From Nymphaea colorata (lineage: Eukaryota; Streptophyta; Magnoliopsida; Nymphaeales; Nymphaeaceae): a stretch of DNA of 64,000 nt. Both the position numbers and the translations under genes were made by a program. Below are positions 40,962 to 50,715 of this stretch, in pieces (position 1 is the first letter of the stretch; each line of letters starts with the position of its first letter). The notes beneath the pieces were generated by a model, which made no database searches, was not told the origin of the DNA, and saw only the letters and a program-made list of their open reading frames with translations. The stretch covers positions 8,588,204-8,652,203 of the forward strand of contig NC_045139.1 in assembly GCF_008831285.2 (NCBI RefSeq), read 5' to 3'.

Positions 40962-41999
40962 GACATCACCGTCGACCTCATCAGATTGTTTGGTGACTTT
41001 GGTCCATCGACTGCAACGACGATGGAATATGGAAGTTGATCCGCTTGTTTGCAATGAAACTTGAACCGCAGTTTTGAGAGAGAGGGAGAGTGTGTGATGC
41101 AGTTAGATTTTTCGCTCCAATCCCTGAATCCAAGCTGAAACAAAATTAAGGGAAACTGAAATGAGAGCAGAACAAAAGAAGAATAATGAGTAAAGAGAAA
41201 GTGTAACACAAGAAACAATTAGGGTTCCCATTGAACTGATGACGATTACAAGTGAGCCATGAGGGCCCTCTATATAGACTCAAAGTGGATCTATGAATCT
41301 GGATCCAAAATAAATAAAACAATAAATAAAAATCTAATGGAAGTGCTGGATTTTCACAAAATCCGGAAGCTTATACTAAAAAAGAAGCACCATCTGTGCC
41401 AAGTTGATTTTTTTGATCTGATATGTGAAGAATATCATCGACAGAGAACTTAATTTACTACTGGTTACACAATTATAATATAAAGACATCACAATAATTC
41501 ATCAAACTGCACAAGTATTATCTTAACAAGAGTGTTAACAAGCTCACCCAAGTTTTTTGAGTAGTCGATTAAAAAATCTGTCAATTTCTTTTTGTCGACT
41601 CCACTATTAAATCAGTGCAAATTTGCATTTGACCTAAATTTCTCTTTGCCAACTTTTCAACGTGAACAAAAAATAAAATTGCCTAATTAATTTATATATA
41701 TTAATAAGAAAGCTGACTGGTCGAAGTATAACTAGACAAGTCCTCATATTAGAGTGTATAGTTAAGAACGTTATGCTAATGAAAATGCATTTGATTGCAT
41801 TAAACGCATTCTAGTCATTTTATCATATTAATCCAACTTATGTTAATGATCAATAGATGGAGGTAGGACTGGTGGCAGCTAATCTCTAGTCAAATCCTTT
41901 GGCCGTCAACTCTTTGTGCTGCAAAAGGGGCCACTAACGCACAAGTTGAAATGTGGTGAGGGTAACACCAGCAAAGGCCAAGCTATAGTTTCAAAATTT

Positions 42000-42113
42000 T
42001 AACAAGGGCCGGAATAAAAATTTTCAATATATATATATTCACATGTAAATTTTTAAAGTTTTTAAAATTTAAGGGGTGGGGCCAAGGCCCTTGTCCTTCC
42101 GTCCGCCTCTGGG
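42000..42113. repeat. Relic of a GGCGGA-end MITE family
   Basis: The segment has an AT-rich core with GGGCCGGAAT on one side. The other edge reads GGGGCCAAGGCCCTTGTCC followed by GTCCGCCTCTG, the inverse of a CAGAGGCGGAC-type terminus seen on many plant short elements. No target duplication was found. Confidence 0.35.
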
Positions 42114-42675
42114 TAGCACTCGAAATAGGTCCTGAATCCTACGGGATGAGGAGTTGGGTGGATGCTAGCTTTGATTTTATGTAGAACGTTGGGTCTCCCC
42201 GCCCATCCGATCACTTGAAATTCATGTTAGTGATCACTCAAAATCTAAAAGGTAGAAAGGTTTTTTTTTTTTTTAATATGCAAAATTTAAGCATATTTTT
42301 AGTGATGTCAACAAGTTAGGTGCAATATTCTTTATAATTGCGAAATCTTCAGGTATATTTTGAAGATCATCCTTTCGTTCAATTAAACTTTCTGGGTATG
42401 TTCCTGGACATCGAATTTCATAGTTTAGTAGAAGAGATTGAAAAAAGAAATATTATGAGGTCCCTTGGTTTTTCATAACTGGTAAAACCATTCACATTGA
42501 GATCTAGAAAATAGTGCCCAATTGACTGATGCCAACTTCAGGCCAATCATTAAAGTAGTTCATATTCAGATCGAGAAAATATATTTAAACTGCTTATACC
42601 AAATTCATACCTAATCATTAAAATAACTCATCTTAAAAAATGGTTATTGTCATTAATGCAAGACACTCTCTCCCT

Positions 42676-42787
42676 CTCTCTTAGTACAGCTGGATGGGTA
42701 AGCGGGTAAGTTGTGGGTGTGTCCCATGTTTGATTCCTAGAGGCGATAGCATGAGAAGACTTTGATTTGGGTTAAGAGGTACCAATG

Positions 42788-42800
<13 letters not shown>
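42676..42800 (+). mobile_element. Candidate tRNA-derived SINE-like relic
   Basis: AGCTGGATGGGTAAGCGGGT resembles a pol III A-box region and GTTTGATTCCTAGAGG a B-box region about 30 nt later. GGGTTAAGAGGTACCA and a CA-TA microsatellite follow. The layout parallels 13715-13875. There is no clear target duplication, and it is not a functional tRNA gene because the arms do not pair. Confidence 0.35.

Positions 42801-42818
<18 letters not shown>
42788..42818. repeat. Compound CA-TA microsatellite
   Basis: A short CA run passes directly into a TA run at the 3' edge of the SINE-like segment. Confidence 0.95.
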
Positions 42819-43684
42819 GTCACCTATAACTTAGCAAGCATGATCTAACCAGGTACAGTTGTGTAGATAGTCGTCATTGTGATCCTTAATTCATGCTCCA
42901 GAGATTCTTGACTAGTTAAAACCCTAAAACATCTAACCTTATGAATAAGAGGAACTTACATATCATCAACCCACTAAAATATCCATTTATGATCTTAAGA
43001 GTGAATTCATGGAAAATCTATATAACGTTTGGGTACAAATGTGTTTTAGTAATGATAGAAAAATAAATGGCTTTTATGACATGAAAGTTTGGATAGTAGA
43101 AAAAACAATATTCTTCACAAAAATAACTTAAACTAAAAAATTCTTATATCAAATGGGTGTTCGTAAACGTATGAAGATGTTTGTATCTTGTTTAAAATAT
43201 TTTTTAACAAAACTTTAGATGGTCTAGCTTTATATTTAACCAAAAATTATACAAGGCTAGAGCTGGCTGTCTCACCCCTACGTCGGCTAGATTGAGCTGG
43301 CTGCGCCGTTATGGGCACAACCTACATAAGCAGTAAGAGTCATGGGATATTTTAACATTTTTTGTAAATATGTATTTTGTAGTCATTTGTTTTTTTTTAA
43401 TTTTGATTTTTGTCTTTCCAAAAAGTCTTCTTTTGCTGTGTGAATGGGAGATTTTTTTTTTTTTAATCACAACCATATAACCAGGTTCGTACGTCGACCA
43501 AGCCTGGAGCCACGAGCTATACGATCACCCAAGTGAGCTGCAGCTCACCGTGCTCCGAATGTCTGTCAACCTGTCCCCGCCATTACTGGCAGTCACCCAT
43601 TAAAAATTAGACTTCTCTATCTCTCTTTCTCTCTCTATCTGCAGAGAAGATGATGACATGCACTGTGAAACATTCTTATCGACA

Positions 43685-43778
43685 AAACTTCGAGTTCTAT
43701 TTTACACTTCCAATTAACGTGTCCGCCATTAAACTTCGAGTTCTTTGCAGGCTCGTTTCGGCGTTAAACTTCGAGTTC
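43685..43778. repeat. Three copies of AAACTTCGAGTTC
   Basis: The exact 13-mer occurs at 43685-43697, 43731-43743 and 43766-43778. The last two copies share flanks (TTAAACTTCGAGTTC, then TTTGCAG or ATGCAG). Function unknown. Confidence 0.85.
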
Positions 43779-45818
43779 ATGCAGAATATATATGCCTCAC
43801 CCTTCTCGTTAAACTCTGTTCCAGCGCCGATCATGTTCATCTTTTGAGAGGTTAGTACTATGTATAGATCGGGCAAACGCCAGACCTAGCCAGCTACTAT
43901 TAGCCATGCATAGATCTTCGGGAATAATCGTACATGTACATCTGATAAAATTATGCTAACCACAATCACATGTGATCCTTCAATTTGGGTGTTGTACGTT
44001 GTGTCATGGCTCTCTGTCCGTTTTCTAATGCACAGATACTGTAGAATTCTCTCTATAATTTCACTCACTGTCGTTGAAGCCGGTTTCTGAATCCAATTCG
44101 GCGTTCGAGAACATATTTAGGAAACCGCATTCGGTGGGAATTGTGTTCTTCTGAATCAAGAAAAAAAAATGAAGGTTAAAGATTGAAATTTCCGAAAAGA
44201 AAAAAAAAAGGCACGAGAACGAAAAGAGCTAATTAGACGACCAGTCAAGAAAATGTCAGAGACAGAGTGTTCTAACTTTTTAATCGTCTGAAAATAGCTG
44301 GTAGCTTTAAACAAAAGCAAAAGGAAAAAAGATTGAAAATATTGAAACAATGGCACCGAAATCTATGCATCAACAACCTTCTCAACTTCCCAGTGATTAG
44401 ATTCGTTCTGAGTCAAGCTCATTTACGTGTTGATGTTCATGTATCAACTGATATTGTTCGGTCTACGAAGATATACATCCATTCAAACTCATGGAATGGG
44501 CTCGCCAATCCATACACTAAAGACAAACACTTCCCTCAGGTTTCCAGTGTTTGCTCCTTAACCAAGATTTTCTATATAATATATATAAAATATCAGCTAC
44601 TTTTTTGTCTCTTTGCATTTGTTGGTGACAGAGGGTTATCGCTACTTGAACTGTACATGTTAGCTTTCTACAGCTGTGTTGCAAGTAGAAGAGAGAAGAG
44701 AAGAAGAAGAAGAAATTCAAAGTAGAAGATGAAACGAAGAGATCAGGATGCAGTAGTAAGTGGAGCTGAAGCGCAAGTTGGACAAAAGAACAGCTATTGG
44801 GGAACGCAGTGGTGCATGTGGGCATCGAGCTCACCTTCCAAGGGAAAGAGCATATTTCTCCAGAGTCCGTCCCACACTCCAATAAGCAACATGTCCCCAC
44901 AGCAACAAAAGGAAAACAACAAGAATCATATCATGGTCTGAATTTTCCGCGAATTTTCAAATCCCACTTGTGAAAATGTTTCATCTGCGTAAGCGTGTGA
45001 TTGCATCTGCCAAAAGCGCGTTAACTTTTTTATTATCAGAGAAGAATAACCCAGAAATGTTCATAAGTTGGCCGATTGATAGAAGAAATTAAACTAAAGA
45101 AAGGTACAATTAGTTGGGTCATTTGAAAGAAGAAGACGGAGAGGGGAAATAATTTTCTCTGCAATGAGCGATTCGAGTTTGGCAGTAAACATTTAGATGA
45201 TTGAGTTGATGTGGATATCTTTTGCAGAATCTAGAACGAGCAGCGGCACATGTGGTGCCTTTTGTCTTGATAAAAGAAACGTCCAAACGAAATGAGAAGG
45301 GGGCAGCAGCTTTTTTCAATACCAAGACGACATATGATGCGGAAGCTGCCGATTGCAAAAATAGCTACGGATCCAACGGGTTGCTGCAGATGAAAGTAGT
45401 GCATGGTAAAAACCATGAGTAACGGAGGAAGAAGCTGTGAAAGAAAGACAGAGAGAGACCTCAAATGCGAGTTCATATAATACTGGACCATTTTGCAGGA
45501 AGATTGCAGCAATTAACAGTACGAGACAGGACGAACAGCTTCATTTCTGGCAGAGATAAGACGCGGTGTGGTTGCTAGGTCCAGTATATATGGACAGATC
45601 ACTTGCTTAATTGCCACGGTAGCAATTGCAGCGACTTAAGGTCGAAGAAGACGAGTTTTTACTGCGAAGGCGCAATTAACGGATCACAGGCCATGCAGTA
45701 TCGATAGATAGACATGATCATTGATCAGTTTGTAGGCTTGTCTTGTTCACGTAGGACGCCATTTTTTTAACAGATCGCGGATCATCGATCGATAGTTGTG
45801 AGTCTGTAGGCATGTGTT

Positions 45819-45843
45819 AGAGAGAGAGAGAGAGAGAGAGAGA
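45819..45843. repeat. AG microsatellite
   Basis: Uninterrupted AG run in gene-poor DNA. Confidence 0.95.
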
Positions 45844-46574
45844 TGGTAGCGACAGTTCAAAGCTCGTGAAGGCAACTTGGCTTATCTGAACGTTTACGTC
45901 CAGACGACAACTAAGCTTTTCTGAAAAGCCTTTTGAAAGTATCATGGATTTACTACATTTTAAGAGCTTTCCTTATGAATTTTGAATACGATTTTCTTTA
46001 CTTAATTTACATTGAATAATGATAGCCATGAGCCAAAAACATAAAAAAGGTGAATTTTCCTAAGTTTTTGTATGAATTAGCTAGGCAGATATTCTTTTGA
46101 AAACATTAAATGTAGAAACTAAATATAAAAATAATGTTTTTGACTCAATAACAGTATTTTTAGTCTTTAATTGTCAACTCAACTCATATACATAATAAAA
46201 AGAGGTTTAAATGAGAGTGTTTGGTAACCGGAACCCCGTATTCTGTTCCATAAACGTGTGTCACCAATCTCTGGGACGCATTCCCCTTGTTTCTTAATGA
46301 AGTCAAAATTTAAGTTGAAAGTCCAAAACTGTTCATATATGCCAGCATTAATATATATTAATGGCGGTTTTTCTTTTCAAATGGAAAAACTAATGACATG
46401 CAATGCTGTTTTGCTTTTTATTCTAGTCAATTCGAATTGATTGTTTTCCCCTAAAGGCCAAAGAGAAAGACAAAATAAGATGCAGTCTCTAAAGATGGAG
46501 GGGGCACGCATTTACATGGTTCTAATTTTACTATTTAATCTCCAGATTCAGGGAAGGGCATTTGGCATTCGACC

Positions 46575-46598
46575 ATATATATATATATATATATATAC
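46575..46598. repeat. TA microsatellite
   Basis: Uninterrupted AT run in gene-poor DNA. Confidence 0.95.
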
Positions 46599-47117
46599 AT
46601 GTATTAGAACACTAATATTTAATTACAATATGTGATCAGCATATCTAAAATCACGTTTCTTTGGATGTACAGGTGAGATTTTCTAAAGATTTTGGAGATC
46701 AATCATGTAATCTCCTTTTGCTTAGAAAATTCTTGTCTACACAGTACACACACACAAATGGTTTTCTTCTCGACAGTGATTCACAGCATCGAAAATTAGG
46801 TGGAGCAGGTAGTTTCATGGAAAATCCACTTATAGTAAATGTCACCGATCGGTGCCTTACTATTCTTTAGTCCTCAGGTTGTCTTTTTTGCCGAATGTCA
46901 TAGTTTCTATTAATTACTTTGACAATCTCTAAACTTAACGATGTTTTAACATTGGCCTTAAAAAAAAAATGTACAGATTCAAGATGAAAAACTTTAAAAA
47001 AAAAAAGATGTTGCAGTAGTGTCCCTAAGTTTCCCCACTTTAATTTGTGGATTAGGGGTACCATTGTAATTTTTCTCTTGTATTTTTCTTGTTTAGACAG
47101 TGGAGAGTCGGTGCGGC

Positions 47118-47323
47118 CAGTGGCGGAGCCATAAATTTTTGCATGGATGATAATTCAAAAGTTTTAGACCCCTCAAAGGGCATGCAAAAAATAAACAAAA
47201 TAAATGACTAAACAGCATTAACATATAAAATGCTCAAATGGATGAACTAATATGTAACTAAACAGTTTTTTTGATACTGTGTAGGCAACTGCCCACACAT
47301 ACCCATATGTGACTCCGCCACTT
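47118..47323. mobile_element. Relic of the GTGGCGGAGCC MITE family
   Basis: The left end is CAGTGGCGGAGCCATAAA. The right end reversed reads AAGTGGCGGAGTCACATATG, so the termini are inverted copies. GGGCA-TTGCCCACA-type sequence near the right end ties it to 40767-40961 and 48602. Its flanks show no target duplication, so it may be old or rearranged. Confidence 0.6.
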
Positions 47324-48026
47324 CGATTATTAATCTTTTTGAACCACATAAATCCTCGTGTGTTTGCTCTTTTGCTTCTCCCTGATCCTTGAGGAAGGAA
47401 CTATGAGTGAAGGAAATACTATTTTGCACAAAGGCATTCCATCCGCGTCGGAATATTTAGTAACCAAATCGAGTATCCAGCATTTTTGTCCTTCTTACAA
47501 AGCTACCTTTCATTCAATAGATTCCGCAGTATTTGATTGGACTCACCTGCACAAAAAATCTACTCCATTGCTGTCCATCTGGCGCATATAAATGGACGGT
47601 AGCCTAAAACTAATGATGCTGGAGCTTTGCTGCCGGCCGTCGATCTTGGTTAGATGCTCTGAAAGAGCCACATTTCATGAAGCAATGGCATCCGCTGGAA
47701 AATCTTTTTCCGGGGACTGAGTCCGTGAGCACGGCCACCGGTATTTTGTCAGCTGTCCACGTCGTCGCTCGATACAAATTATCCGGGAAAGGCGGTCACG
47801 GGGCTCTGGAAGAAAGGGTTTTCTTTTTGGAGATGAGAGCGAAGTACAGAGGTCCCCCTCTCTCCCCCACACCCTTCTTTAGCATGGTCCAGCGAGCGTC
47901 AGACCAAATCGGAGGGAGACAAATTGTCTTCTTGACTCTGCATCCTTTTCTTTCAAGATATGTCATGGGTACACTTATCTCTAGATTTATTCTGTGGGTT
48001 TCAGAGATCATCTTCTCTGTATCTGC

Positions 48027-48255
48027 CATTCAAAATGTAGATCAAGAAACTGATCTTTTAAAGTAAACAACTAATGTCCTTGAAAAAATTAACATGATTG
48101 AGGTGAAGGAGAATCTCAACAACTAATTCCCATATAGTCTATAGCCAAAAAGTTCGGTTTCTTCACTTAGAAAGATTAGTCTCCGAATGCTGGTCAGGTT
48201 GTAGCATTCAAAATGTAGATCGAGAAACTGATCTTTTAAAATTAACAAATAATGG
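48027..48255. repeat. 50-bp direct repeat pair, 178 bp apart
   Basis: CATTCAAAATGTAGATC, then A or G, then AGAAACTGATCTTTTAAA starts at 48027 and again at 48205 with very few differences, followed by similar TTAACAAATAATG-like tails. No inverted ends are visible. The high identity suggests a recent local duplication. Confidence 0.88.
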
Positions 48256-48584
48256 TTCGGACCTGACCGGACAGAACCATGTCAGACCAACAAAACATGA
48301 TTGCACGACCACGAACAACAGAGACTTGACCTAACTGGGACTCATTCAATTCAAAAAAAAAATGATCTAACCAGCTTTGCTATTGGAGTGGATGCTATGT
48401 CGATTTCGGGACAGCTAGATACATTAGAGGTCCGATCAAAGTTGAACTGATACATATAAAATGACAAAATACTCGTACATACCAGTCTAACTCATTTGCA
48501 ATCCTTAATGCATTACCAACATATGGTTCAATGGTACATTAGTTTTTTTGTGGTTTAAACTACACAATGTTCAATTTCCCTAGG

Positions 48585-48930
48585 TGTCTGGTGCAGCTGG
48601 TCAGTGGCGGAGCCACATTTAGGCTGATGTGGGCAGTTGCCCACACCAACTTCTTAATTTTCTTTCATTTTTACATTAAAATGGTTTAACATTTAGGTTG
48701 TTATACATGTAAGTGCCCTTTTAGGTATGAAAACCTGTGATCAAAAAAAATTTTCAGGCTTCACCGCTTAGTTTGACTAGCAGCTGGTAGAAGATTGATT
48801 AGTTGTGTGTTCGATTCTTGTGCACACCAACTTCTATATGTAAGTCGAAGTAAGGATAGACCCTGAAGGCAAAGGAAGGTATTAGCTTCAGAGTTTTATG
48901 TTGTTGCCGAGCAGGTGACAAAGTCTCTGG
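48585..48930 (+). mobile_element. Candidate SINE-like unit interrupted by a MITE
   Basis: The downstream part, CAGCTGGTAGAAGATTGATT then GTGTGTTCGATTCTTGTGC, resembles A- and B-box regions of a tRNA-derived SINE. The word CAGCTGGT is found both just before (48594-48601) and just after (48781-48788) the inserted GTGGCGGAGCC segment, as expected if that MITE landed in a pre-existing CAGCTGGT site. The 3' end of the SINE is not resolved. Confidence 0.35.
48602..48780. mobile_element. hAT-like MITE of the GTGGCGGAGCC family
   Basis: The left end CAGTGGCGGAGCCACATTTA and the inner motif GTGGGCAGTTGCCCACA match the elements at 40767 and 47118. The right inverted end (reverse: AAGCGGTGAAGCC) is diverged and lies about 11 bp inside the second copy of the exact 8-bp repeat CAGCTGGT, which flanks the segment. 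Either the right terminus has extra bases or the duplication match is partly chance. Confidence 0.55.
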
Positions 48931-50681
48931 TGGTGCCGCTTCTTTGAGAACCCAAATAAAAAAGAGAAAAAAAAAAAACTATATGATGTCCACATATATG
49001 TATAAATGATTGATATGCGAAATATTCCAAACATTTAATCGGATGCTATCAATAAAGGTTCTTGAACATATTTCCAAAGGACGTTTTACTATTAGCCAAA
49101 GGAATTTCAAATAACAGCCTATCACCATGATAGACAGGCAGCTACATGTAAAATTTTCAAATATGGGCTTGTTTTTGTCGTCGGATAAAAAAATTGAGCG
49201 TTTTTGTCGAAATATTGGAAACGTTTGGGCACCCATCGATGGGTGCAGATGCAAAGCAAGAACTGGTGAGGATGGATCGGATCTGATGGAACAACGAACC
49301 CGAGAAGGATGGAAGACCTGCACTTTCTTTGGAGGGAATGGTTCGAGAAAGCCGGGTCCACCGGATCCAACATGTAAACGGATTCGCGTCCAAAGTAGTA
49401 AATCGGGGTCCCACGAGAGGATCAGGCGTACTTACGTACAGAACAAGTTGTTCGGGTTCGAGAAAGAGGCTGTCACGAGACTAATAATGTTTCCTCACAT
49501 ATGGTCAATCTTTTTATTATATTGTTTGGTGTCATCTAGGAAATAAAATAAATTAGAAATTATCAGAAAACAAGAGACGGTAAATGTTTATATTTTTAAA
49601 GATAGAAATATGGCTAAATCAGTAAAAACAAAAGAAAATGAAATATATAAAAGATTTTATTTACTGTAGATAAATATAATTTTCCTAAGTATAATGTTTG
49701 TTTTGGAATATCAGCATGCATTCAAGATGATAACAACATATTGTCAATTGTATCATTTGTGAACCTGATGCAATTGGTATCACTGGAAATTATTATTTTA
49801 TAATTTTCTGAATTAGTAAAAAACAAAAAAAATTGGAATCTTGCACAACTTTCAAGAGACGATAAAAAACAAGGGATTTTGAATTGTGTAGAAAAAAGTA
49901 GTTCAGTCGTCCAAGATAAAAACGCGTCAACACGTCAACCAAGCCAAGGGCAGTACTGTCCATTAGAAAAATGTCACGCATGAACATTCCTCAATTCCCG
50001 TTTACCGCCTCCACTTTTTTTATATTACAGTAGAAACCTTCTCTTTGTGCACATATTTCGGACTGATACCTATTCTCTTTTTTTTTTTTATGTTTTTAAA
50101 GTTTAGGGTTGCTTTAGTGTTTTGAAATGACATTTTTATTATACTTAATTTATATATTTTAGATTTAAAGCTCTTTTTGGTGTATCAAAATGATGTTGCT
50201 ACTATACTTAAAACTTGTAAATCGGTACATTTGGTACCACGGAAATTCTCTTTCTACACAGGCCAAAAATTTTATGAATGTACCAAATAAATTCCTGATT
50301 CTAACTTTCGACTAAATGATCTGCGTGGTTAATATAATCCAGTATCTTCAATTTACCAATTCCAACTTCAATTGAGCCAGCCCAACTGAGTATCAGTGAA
50401 CAAGGTTTATTTATCTGAAAGTTAGGCCAGCTGAAAATGTGTTTTTCTTAATATAAGAAAATTATAGGCACTTCTTAAGAAATAATAAAAGTTCGTCCTT
50501 CTTCTTTTCGTAAAATTTCGCGGGGAAAAAGGAAATCTGAAAGGAGGGCGCTTGGTAGAAAAGGAAGAGGAAAAAACATTTCGAACACTGCAACGGTCAA
50601 TTGACGAGCACTGTGATATCGTCTGGAGCTGTTGCTATCTTGGCTGCACTCTCTCTCTCTTTCGGCTCTCTAAACTCTCTC

Positions 50682-50705
50682 ATGGAGGAAAGGGAGATCT
50701 CCTGA
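50682..50705 (+). promoter_or_regulatory. Upstream ORF (7 codons) before the LRR pseudokinase
   Basis: ATG at 50682 begins MEEREIS and stops with TGA at 50705, ten bases before the main ATG at 50716. So short a gap makes re-initiation at the first main ATG inefficient and could favour the second ATG at 50722. It lies after a CT-rich leader, so it is probably transcribed. Confidence 0.5.
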
Positions 50706-50715
50706 AGGCTCAGGG

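Larger units (their letters stand above)
40970..50681. other. Long gene-poor region with scattered repeats
   Basis: About 9.7 kb without a supportable gene. Frames such as 44333-44725, 44729-44941, 45222-45422 and 47677-48066 lack domains, and no exon chain restores a known protein. The area holds MITE and SINE-like relics, microsatellites and short direct repeats listed separately. The segment 43600-45500 has mixed composition and AG-preceded starts (for example at 45228) that could mark an unrecognised or non-coding transcript. Confidence 0.5.

Noticed and set aside
47677-48066. 129-codon plus-strand frame
   Set aside because: No recognisable domain, no codon-level pattern of a known family, and it overlaps a direct repeat. 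It cannot be supported as a gene.
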